This document shows positions 10,125-17,549 of a stretch of DNA of 64,000 nucleotides, one piece after another. Location: positions 186,001-250,000 of the forward strand of contig NZ_JBKINJ010000002.1 in assembly GCF_046602855.1 (NCBI RefSeq), in the 5' to 3' direction. Below the pieces are notes generated by a model that did no database searches, had not been told where the DNA came from, and saw only the letters and a program-made list of their open reading frames with translations. Position 1 is the first letter of the stretch, and every line of letters starts with the position of its first letter. The stretch is from Gracilimonas sp046602855. GTDB taxonomy: Bacteria; Bacteroidota; Rhodothermia; Balneolales; Balneolaceae. The translations under genes and the position numbers were made by a program.

Positions 10125-10497
10125 CTTTAACGTATTCAGCACACCAATTAATGCTCAAGTATACTGCCCACTATTCATAAACGATTGTCTGTTTTTTTAT
10201 ACTGAACGTTTAACTTTTCCAGCAGTCATTTCTCCATTCATAGATCATTACGGGACAGAGAGCCTGTTCATCAGCTGGCTCATGATTCTGGAATTGATAA
10301 GACTTTGATACAATTGCATAACTGAATCTGCATAGAATACTGATCGTGAAAAAAATGAGTGAAGACCCAACTATTTATTACGATCAGAAACGATACGTCC
10401 ATCTATAATAATATAATCTTACTCTTTTCAGGTAATTCCTGATAAGAAAACAGCCTGCAAAATTGCAGACTGTTTGATCTTAGATTAACATTATTGA
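10125..10497. other. Intergenic region between convergent genes
   Basis: Apart from the hairpin at 10448-10475 I see no gene, repeat or RNA. Short open frames here lack ribosome-binding sites and family features. Confidence 0.5.
10448..10475 (-). terminator. Intrinsic terminator of the SDR gene
   Basis: Stem arms AAACAG/CTGTTT and CTGCAA/TTGCAG with one opposed mismatch and a 2-nt loop. Read on the minus strand it is followed by TTTTCTTATC. It lies 23 bp beyond the SDR stop codon. Confidence 0.6.
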
Positions 10498-11271
10498 TTA
10501 CTGTGCAGTATAACCACCATCAATAACCAGTGCACTTCCAGTAACAAACTTTGATTCATCGGAAGCCAAGTAAAGAATTCCGTTGGCGATATCTTCCGGT
10601 TCCCCTACATGGCCAATCGGATGTGCCGCTGCAAGTTCTTCGCGAAATTCTTCGACTGTTACTCCTTCCTTTTCTTCAGCAACTCTTTCCACCAATGAAG
10701 TCCAAATAAAACCGGGATGTACTGAGTTTACGCGGATCTTATCCTTAGCATAAAATAACGCATCGTTTTTAGTCATTAAATGGACGGCTCCCTTGGATGC
10801 ATGATAAGGCGGCAGATCAGCTGCGCCTACTAATCCATAGATAGACGATAAATTTATGATACTTCCGCTGCCAGCCTTTTTCATCGCCGGAATGGCATAC
10901 TTGGTGCATAGAAAAACACCATTGACATTTACATCTATAACTTCTTGCCATTCCTCCATAGTGACTTCATGGGTTGGCTTATCCACACCTTCCACCCCGG
11001 CATTGTTAACCAGGCCATCAATAGAACCAAATTTATCTTCAATAGCTGCAAAGGTATTTTTAACCTCTTCTTCATTTGTAGTATCCATATGCCAATATTT
11101 TGCTGTACCGCCATTGTTTGTAATTTCCTCGACGGCTTCCTGACCTGCATCATCCTGAATATCCGTTATAGCAACTTTAGCGCCTTCAGAAGCTAAAACC
11201 TGCGATGTTTTCTTACCGATTCCTGACGCTGCTCCTGTGACAATTATAACTTTATTCTCTACTCGTTTCAT
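10498..11271 (-). CDS. Classical SDR family oxidoreductase
   Basis: Short-chain dehydrogenase/reductase of 257 residues. The cofactor motif GAASGIG occurs at 13-19, DIQD after the second strand (Asp favours NAD), NNAG at about 90, and the catalytic Ser plus YxxxK in SSIYG...YHASK (about 143-160). The C-terminal VTGSALVIDGGYTAQ is typical of classical SDRs. A strong Shine-Dalgarno (GGAGGAG) seven bases before the ATG supports this start. The nearest family members are annotated glucose 1-dehydrogenase or 3-oxoacyl-ACP reductase, but the substrate cannot be read from the sequence. Monocistronic with its own terminator. Confidence 0.9.
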   Translation of the reverse strand: MKRVENKVIIVTGAASGIGKKTSQVLASEGAKVAITDIQDDAGQEAVEEITNNGGTAKYWHMDTTNEEEVKNTFAAIEDKFGSIDGLVNNAGVEGVDKPTHEVTMEEWQEVIDVNVNGVFLCTKYAIPAMKKAGSGSIINLSSIYGLVGAADLPPYHASKGAVHLMTKNDALFYAKDKIRVNSVHPGFIWTSLVERVAEEKEGVTVEEFREELAAAHPIGHVGEPEDIANGILYLASDESKFVTGSALVIDGGYTAQ

Positions 11272-11317
11272 AACAACTCCTCCATTTATTTTAGGCTAAA
11301 TGATCAATAGACCATTA

Positions 11318-11331
11318 AACCTAAATAGGTT
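11318..11331. promoter_or_regulatory. Palindrome upstream of SDR gene
   Basis: AACCTAAATAGGTT is a perfect palindrome with a 2-nt centre, 47 bp before the SDR start. It could be a repressor operator. This is inference from symmetry and position only. Confidence 0.3.
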
Positions 11332-11626
11332 AACAATTATACCTTCACTATTTCTTATAACATATTCACTATTGCCTTAATTCGTTTAATAGGCTTGCAT
11401 AAAGGCCTTTTTAAATAATCGATATAAAACTCCTGGGAAGACCATCTTATACTGTTTAAGTCGGTGATCTTCGATTACAACCCGCACTTTTATCCTTAGA
11501 AATCATAATTGGTACAAATTTGGCTGCCTAAAAATCAAACACACCCCTTAAAGCCGTTCTAGGCTATAAAACCAGGCCACTTAATATCGGTTTGTGAATT
11601 TTATTCACTCAGGCTTTTATTATACT

Positions 11627-11661
11627 AAAAAACCGCTTCAGCTCATTTGAAACGGTTTTTT
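11627..11661. terminator. Terminator of the SusCD/peptidase operon
   Basis: Arms AAAAAACCGCTTCA and TGAAACGGTTTTTT pair around a 7-nt loop with a single G-U type mismatch. A and T runs flank both sides, so it could work in both directions. It directly follows the M14 peptidase stop. Confidence 0.65.
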
Positions 11662-11681
11662 ATCTAACGTGTTTATCTCTT

Positions 11682-14312
11682 TTAATCTACTGTACTCAAA
11701 AAGATAGGATTGAATATCAGTTTATAGGTGCCGTGGGGTTGCCCTCTGAATTGTGGACGGAAACCATAAAGAACTACATTTCCTTCACCGTATTTCACAT
11801 CCATCAAAGCTGCCTTTCCACTCAGGTATTCTTTTTCTCCCAGCGCCCAGCCGCTCATAAGCAAGTCATCTTCAGCATATCGCACTACAATATCGATCGG
11901 CAGAGCCGGGGCTTCTTTGATGTCTTCTGTTCCACCCTCTCCTTCACGGTCAATCCTAATAATTTCAAATGCCCGGCTTTGAGAGAATGAGGTTGCCACT
12001 TCAGACTGTACCCCATTGGCTATCGGTTTATCATTTGAAACATGCGCCCTGATAAGTGAACCGGGAATAAAGAATGTTGTACTTGAAAGATTGGCTACAA
12101 CGTTTTTCACGGGCAAACCAAACTGATTGATCACAAAATCACTGGCAGAATCAAAAGCGAGTAAAGTCCCACCATTTTTCACGTATTTCTGAAGTCTCAA
12201 TGCACCTTCCAGACCCATACCACCTGTATACTCTTCAGGCATTGTTCCCTCCAAATGTCCATTTAGAATTCTGCTGGGGCTTTGATCTGGAATAATGATT
12301 GAGTGATATTGTGAAAGATCCCTCTCCACTAAATCACTATCATGAAGTGTGTCGACATCAAATTCATATTTCTCCAATACCCATCGAGTCCAGCCTTCGT
12401 CCATATTTGCCACCCAGGATTTATAAAGCCCAACTTTTGGCCGTTTCACCTCATATAAATCCACATTGGGTTCGGATGAAATACCGGTGAATTCAAGCCC
12501 GTACATTCTTGCCATATTCTTAATGGCTTCTTCTGTATTATTCTGATTTTCAATAATGATGGATCCGGCTTCAAATTGATTGTCCCTGCTGCCGAATCCT
12601 GATTGAGCGCGATAAACTTTCTCACCAGCTCCCAAAAGCCTGTTCATGGCCTTCACCCCAGCATTTGGTTTGGGCGAAAGCACAAACCCGTAGCCTGCAT
12701 TGCCATCAATTTCTCCTGCTTCCGGCTCCACAAAATCGTTAACAGCTCTCTCCCTAAATTCAAAAGATTCATTGATGCGATCCACTTCCACTCCCATCTG
12801 CATGGGTAATGTCCAACCGGCTAAATCGTAAGGAGGATCTGGCGGACCACCTGGATACTGAAGCCTGGTAGGATAATTTTGAGGCTCCATCATGTCCATC
12901 ACAAATGGACGGTATGCTTGAGCTGCTTTTATCACAAAAGAACCTGCAGGATATTGTTTTTCACCGGCTGTGAACGATCTCTCTGCCTGGTGGATTTCAA
13001 CGCCACCTTGTTTTAAAATATTTATCAATTCAATGGCCTCACCATTATCCCATTGGTCTTTCGGGATAATATATGCAAAAGGATCTCCTGACTCTCCTGC
13101 TTCAATAGCATCACGACCCATCTTATATATATTATGTAGAAACTGACTCTTGCGTTCTGCTGCCAAATCCAGCACCGCCATTGAGCCTGTTAACATATAA
13201 TCAACCGCATCGCGGAAATGAGACGCTCCTCCTTTCCAGGGATCAGGATAGAAAATATCTGTACCGTCAGTAGGAATACCGCTGCCTATAGTTTCAGGCA
13301 TAGTTTCAGGATCGTAAAATCGTGGTGTTGGCGTAGCATGAGCCGTTTCCGTTAGTAAGCCAATCTGATTATGGTAGTACGGAGTCGTGCGTCCTCCACC
13401 GTTCCAAAACATGGTATAGCTGTTATCAGATACTACACCTGGTTTGCCTTCAAGAGCAAATCTCTGTGCCATAGCAGCGCCCACCTGATTGACTCCCGTA
13501 GTTATACCCGGATGAATATTGGGGTTTACAGGGTCTGAAAATGGTGGTAAAAAGATGCGTGCCCAAGAAGGTGCTGTTTGATGATGGTTGTAAACAATTT
13601 GAGGATACCACTCATTGTATAGCATCTCATTCACATGATAGGTCTCAGGCATATTATTCATAAACCAATCACGGTTGTTGTCATGTCCTACATAATGATG
13701 ATATAACCATGGCGGGCCGGTAGTCTCAAAAGGAGTACCCAGATTACTATTATACCAGCTTCCTACAATGTCCAAACCGTCAGGGTTCATGACTGGCATC
13801 AGTAAAGTAATGACATTTTCTCGGATATTTTGCATCTCGGGTGATTCTTCAGTAGCAATTCGGTATGCTAATTCAGAAGTCATTTGCCCGTGTGCAAGTT
13901 CAGTGGCATGCATTCCTCCATCAATCCAAACAATGGCCTTACCATCTTCTGCTATTTGAAGAGCCTCTTTGTTATCTATTCTGGCTCGGGAAAGTTTTTT
14001 ACTGATTTCCCGGTATTTTTCCATGTTCTCAAGGTTTTCCCTGCTTGAGATAAACAACAGGAGCATTGGCCGTCCCAATACGGATTCACCGATGGTGATT
14101 TTCTTCACACGGTCACTGGCCTTATCTAATTGATCATAGTATTCCAGCATTTGGTCATAATCCGCCAATTTATAATCGGCGCCGACCTCAAACCCAAATA
14201 CATCTGAAGGCTGAGGAATGTGCTGTGCGGTTATTTGAATAGAACACACCACCATAATTATAAAAACCAATGAAAACGGTTTGCCTACAATTGGTAAAAT
14301 TTTATCTGACAT
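11682..14312 (-). CDS. M14-family zinc carboxypeptidase, exported
   Basis: Predicted periplasmic peptidase that removes C-terminal residues from peptides. A signal segment covers residues 13-29 (LVFIIMVVCSIQITAQ). The zinc-binding HxxE is HATE near 136-139 in WIDGGMHATELAHG, followed by MPVMNPDGLDIV, NNRDWF and YNHHQT near 244, which provides the third zinc ligand. The catalytic Glu is likely in LLTETAHATPTPRFY near 320. The long C-terminal half (about 430-876) contains a glutamine-amidotransferase-like fold with the sequence GGTLLAFDSASDF, common in large bacterial M14 homologues. Last gene of the susC-susD-ggt-M14 series; 65 bp separate it from ggt. Its job is probably digestion of imported peptides. 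Confidence 0.9.
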   Translation of the reverse strand: MSDKILPIVGKPFSLVFIIMVVCSIQITAQHIPQPSDVFGFEVGADYKLADYDQMLEYYDQLDKASDRVKKITIGESVLGRPMLLLFISSRENLENMEKYREISKKLSRARIDNKEALQIAEDGKAIVWIDGGMHATELAHGQMTSELAYRIATEESPEMQNIRENVITLLMPVMNPDGLDIVGSWYNSNLGTPFETTGPPWLYHHYVGHDNNRDWFMNNMPETYHVNEMLYNEWYPQIVYNHHQTAPSWARIFLPPFSDPVNPNIHPGITTGVNQVGAAMAQRFALEGKPGVVSDNSYTMFWNGGGRTTPYYHNQIGLLTETAHATPTPRFYDPETMPETIGSGIPTDGTDIFYPDPWKGGASHFRDAVDYMLTGSMAVLDLAAERKSQFLHNIYKMGRDAIEAGESGDPFAYIIPKDQWDNGEAIELINILKQGGVEIHQAERSFTAGEKQYPAGSFVIKAAQAYRPFVMDMMEPQNYPTRLQYPGGPPDPPYDLAGWTLPMQMGVEVDRINESFEFRERAVNDFVEPEAGEIDGNAGYGFVLSPKPNAGVKAMNRLLGAGEKVYRAQSGFGSRDNQFEAGSIIIENQNNTEEAIKNMARMYGLEFTGISSEPNVDLYEVKRPKVGLYKSWVANMDEGWTRWVLEKYEFDVDTLHDSDLVERDLSQYHSIIIPDQSPSRILNGHLEGTMPEEYTGGMGLEGALRLQKYVKNGGTLLAFDSASDFVINQFGLPVKNVVANLSSTTFFIPGSLIRAHVSNDKPIANGVQSEVATSFSQSRAFEIIRIDREGEGGTEDIKEAPALPIDIVVRYAEDDLLMSGWALGEKEYLSGKAALMDVKYGEGNVVLYGFRPQFRGQPHGTYKLIFNPIFLSTVD

Positions 14313-14377
14313 TACTGACTCTTTTGAAATGTTTGAAAGTATATAAATTATAAGGGATATAGTTGATCAAGTAAAAG

Positions 14378-16213
14378 TTAATACCCTCTTACCTCGCCAT
14401 CATGTCTCGGATCAGCTACACCAATCAACTTTCCATTTTCTTTAGATACAAGATATAATCTTGCATATCCTTGAGATAAGGATTGAATATCATAACCCAT
14501 TTCTCTAACCTCATCAAGAATATTTAGATCAAACCCTTTCTCAATTTGCACCTCAGTGCTTTCCCTATCAGGAAATATCCTGGGCATTTTAATAGCATCA
14601 AGTGGATCCAGATTGTATTCAAGTATATAAATAATGTTTTGTAAAACAGCTGTTGGTATTCTGCCTCCACCGGGAGCCCCTATTACCAATCTTACCTCAT
14701 CATTTTTATTTAGGATTATGGTAGGTGAAATAGTTGAAGATCGAATACGATAAGCATGATCCGATTCCCAATCTTCCTCAGTTTCATGATAAGAGAAATT
14801 ATATCCAGAGTTATTTAACATAAACCCGTTTACCCAAGCACCGGATCCAAACACATGGCTTAATGTTGTAGAAAGAGAGACTGCATTTCCGCTTGCATCC
14901 ACCACTGATATATGTGTGGTTTCACCTTGCCCTTCAGTTTCATCATAGTCCCTATCTAAATCATTTGATACCACATAGCCAAAGTCATTACTTTCTGTAC
15001 TAATCATTGTTGAGTTACTGGCAAACTTAATGGTACTGCAGCCAGTCTCACTGTCATTCGCAAATATTTGAGGCGGATCTCCGTGAGTAACCTCTTCAGC
15101 CGCCATACCGGTTCCTACCAGTTTCTTTCTCTGGTCAGTGTACTCATCTGAGATCAGTCCCAGAATTGGTATTTCTTCCCAGTTAGGGTCACTTACATAC
15201 TCAACCCTATCTGCAATACTTGTTCTCATAGCAGAGCTCAAGATATCGAAAGCTTTTGGCGAAACTGTAGGTAAACCTATCTCATTTAGCTCATAATCTT
15301 CTAGAATATTGAGTGCCTGAACAATATAAAGACCGGTTTGAGGTAATGGAGCAGACAATACTTTATAATCATGATAGCCACCGCATAAAGCAGGTTTATC
15401 CCATTGCGGTTCATACTCACTAAAATCAACCTCAGAGACTGGATTTCCATGAGCATTTAATAATGAAATTATATCCTTAACATTGTCACCTTCATAAAAA
15501 GCAGAGGATCCACTCTGAGAAATATTTTGCAGGGTTTGAGCTAATTCGGGTTGCTTTAAAATCTGTCCTACAGCCAACGGCTTATCATTAGGAAAAAATG
15601 TCTTTGATGCTCCCTCAAACCGTTTTAGCTTCTCTTCATTTTCAAGAATGAATTGGGCCAGTGTTAGATATATCGGGAAACCTTCCTTTGCATATTTTAT
15701 AGCCGGAGCCATTACCTGTTCACGACTCATAGTTCCATGTTTTTCTAATGCCTGTAATAGACCATCTACGCTTCCCGGAATACCAACTGAAAGCAGATTG
15801 GATTCTTCCTCATCAATCTCATCATAATTAATGTCTTTATAGGTTTCAGCTCGTTTTGCTGTATAGAAATCTACATAATCGGTTTCTTTTTTTTGTTGAT
15901 TCCAAATCAACATGCTGCCCCCGCCGCCAATACCGGACATATTTGGTTCTACGACATTAAGGGCAAAGGCTGTGGCTACTGCAGCGTCAACGGCATTACC
16001 GCCCTCTTTTAACATCTTCAAACCGGCTTCACTGGCTAATGGATGAGCTGAACTGACCATTGCGTTATCTGCAACCAACCTTTTTCCCCGATCGGCTTTT
16101 CCCGTCGGTGTAATTGCATCCGAATTGGTATTACAGGCCGTAATTAAAATTAAAGCAGCCAAGGACAGCCATAAATAGATTTTACTGGTAATAATATGAT
16201 CTCGTCTTTTCAT
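14378..16213 (-). CDS. ggt: Gamma-glutamyltransferase lipoprotein
   Basis: Ntn hydrolase that transfers or hydrolyses gamma-glutamyl groups of glutathione and gamma-glutamyl peptides. A lipobox ITAC (Cys about 27) predicts a lipoprotein anchored outside the inner membrane. Residues include GGNAVDAAVATAFALNVVEP and SGIGGGGSMLIW of the large subunit. The autocatalytic Thr lies in GETTHISVVDASGNAVS near 428, and GAPGGGRIPTAVLQN closes the small subunit. Length (611) is normal. It follows a hairpin after susD and precedes the M14 gene, so expression may be partly attenuated relative to susCD. The context suggests use of gamma-glutamyl peptides as nutrients. Confidence 0.93.
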   Translation of the reverse strand: MKRRDHIITSKIYLWLSLAALILITACNTNSDAITPTGKADRGKRLVADNAMVSSAHPLASEAGLKMLKEGGNAVDAAVATAFALNVVEPNMSGIGGGGSMLIWNQQKKETDYVDFYTAKRAETYKDINYDEIDEEESNLLSVGIPGSVDGLLQALEKHGTMSREQVMAPAIKYAKEGFPIYLTLAQFILENEEKLKRFEGASKTFFPNDKPLAVGQILKQPELAQTLQNISQSGSSAFYEGDNVKDIISLLNAHGNPVSEVDFSEYEPQWDKPALCGGYHDYKVLSAPLPQTGLYIVQALNILEDYELNEIGLPTVSPKAFDILSSAMRTSIADRVEYVSDPNWEEIPILGLISDEYTDQRKKLVGTGMAAEEVTHGDPPQIFANDSETGCSTIKFASNSTMISTESNDFGYVVSNDLDRDYDETEGQGETTHISVVDASGNAVSLSTTLSHVFGSGAWVNGFMLNNSGYNFSYHETEEDWESDHAYRIRSSTISPTIILNKNDEVRLVIGAPGGGRIPTAVLQNIIYILEYNLDPLDAIKMPRIFPDRESTEVQIEKGFDLNILDEVREMGYDIQSLSQGYARLYLVSKENGKLIGVADPRHDGEVRGY

Positions 16214-16248
16214 GAAATCGGGGATAGTGATTAGTTTTTTAAATAGAA

Positions 16249-16300
16249 AACCCCAAAAGAAGCATAACTAAACTACTTTGCCTGCTTGCCTTTTGGGGTT
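16249..16300 (-). terminator. Hairpin between susD and ggt (attenuating terminator)
   Basis: Perfect 11-bp arms AACCCCAAAAG (16249-16259) and CTTTTGGGGTT (16290-16300) enclose a 30-nt loop. Minus-strand readthrough meets TTTTCTATTT. It lies just after the SusD stop, so it probably reduces transcription into ggt rather than ending the operon. Confidence 0.5.
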
Positions 16301-16314
16301 GTAATTTTACCGGA

Positions 16315-17502
16315 TTAGAGATTTGGATTCATTTCCAATTCACTTTGACCTATTGGAACACATTTATCTCTTCCATCAAGAAAAGTATTGTTGGCTGCAC
16401 CGGTTTCATCATTCCATCTTCTTAAGTCGAAAAATCTACGGCCTTCAAGCCACATATCTTTTCCGCGCTCATCTTGGAGATGTCCCCAGGCCTCTGCTAT
16501 ATCGTTTGCAGTTAAAGCACCCAAGCCATGGTAATTTCTTCCTTGGTTGATGTAGCCCATAGCTGTATTGAAATCTTGATTTTCTCTTAATTCCATCTCA
16601 GCTCTTATAAGTAGCATTTCCGTTCCCTTCGATAGAGCAATATTATCAGCATCACTCTCATATTTCAATTGGGTAATCCATGGCGTAGTACCGTTTGCGG
16701 CAGTTGCAGTATCATTACTAGCATCATAGATTACTTGTTGAGGTAACCTCGGGTCATTTAACCCTTCCCACTGTGTCCCAAAAACACTGTATTCTCCTCT
16801 ATTGATTGTATTGGGAGGCCAGTCATTATTTTCTCTTCCACTATTTGTAGAATAAATAGCTTCAAATCTATATTCGACAGGTACATCTTCAGCATCAGCT
16901 GCTGCACCTACCCAATCTCCTAAAGCTGCCCGAGCGGAAGCCCGACCTGCAATAGCAGCATTTAACAGGTTTTGGTCATTCAAGTTTGTTGCAATTGTAA
17001 TAGCATCCGTGAAGTAACTTTCAGCTCTTTCAAAATGAACCGTGTAATCCTCACGGGGACCACCATCGATAACAGCGAAGCAAACATTTTCCCCTAGCAT
17101 TCTGTTTGAATACCCGGCGTAAAGATGTGCTTTGGCAACATACTCATTTGAATCAAATTCGTTACCAAGTGTCTCTCTAATTCTTTCAATACCATTTTCA
17201 GCAACCCATCTTGCCCGTTGAGCATCTTCCCACCACGGGTTTATATCTTCACTGTATATAGAACCGGTACTAAAAATTGTTGGTGCTGAAAAGGTACCAC
17301 TATGTGTTAATTCATCTGCCCACACACTTCCCCATCTCGTTGTCGTACGATAGGCAAAGGATAAGTCGGCAGACATCCCAACTACTAAGCCGGGAACAGC
17401 ACTTGGAGTGTTTAGTGCACTTTCGGCAATAGGACCCGGATTTTCGACATCGCAACTGTATATAAATATTAGAATTGTAAATATTGAAAGTAGCTTCTTC
17501 AT
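16315..17502 (-). CDS. SusD/RagB-type substrate-binding lipoprotein
   Basis: Outer-membrane surface lipoprotein that captures substrate over its SusC channel. The ATG at 17502 is preferred because it gives a clean signal MKKLLSIFTILIFIYSC with the lipobox Cys at residue 16; in-frame ATGs at 17508 and 17547 would add 2 or 15 residues. TPR-like helices follow (YAGYSNRMLGENVC, AAIAGRASARAALGD), and the C-terminal block has the family signature DMWLEGRRFFDLRRW plus the tail ELEMNPNL. At about 395 residues it is shorter than typical SusD (about 500), as in RagB-like peptide binders. It starts 47 bp after the SusC gene. Peptide as substrate is inferred from the neighbouring peptidases. Confidence 0.85.
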   Translation of the reverse strand: MKKLLSIFTILIFIYSCDVENPGPIAESALNTPSAVPGLVVGMSADLSFAYRTTTRWGSVWADELTHSGTFSAPTIFSTGSIYSEDINPWWEDAQRARWVAENGIERIRETLGNEFDSNEYVAKAHLYAGYSNRMLGENVCFAVIDGGPREDYTVHFERAESYFTDAITIATNLNDQNLLNAAIAGRASARAALGDWVGAAADAEDVPVEYRFEAIYSTNSGRENNDWPPNTINRGEYSVFGTQWEGLNDPRLPQQVIYDASNDTATAANGTTPWITQLKYESDADNIALSKGTEMLLIRAEMELRENQDFNTAMGYINQGRNYHGLGALTANDIAEAWGHLQDERGKDMWLEGRRFFDLRRWNDETGAANNTFLDGRDKCVPIGQSELEMNPNL

Positions 17503-17549
17503 AATCATTGGCTCTTTTGAATGTTTAATTTTCTTTTCAATTTTCATGA

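Larger units (their letters stand above)
11272..11681. other. Intergenic region with operator-like palindrome and terminator
   Basis: Holds the SDR promoter area, a 14-bp palindrome (11318-11331) and the terminator of the peptide operon (11627-11661). No gene is seen between them. Confidence 0.5.
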
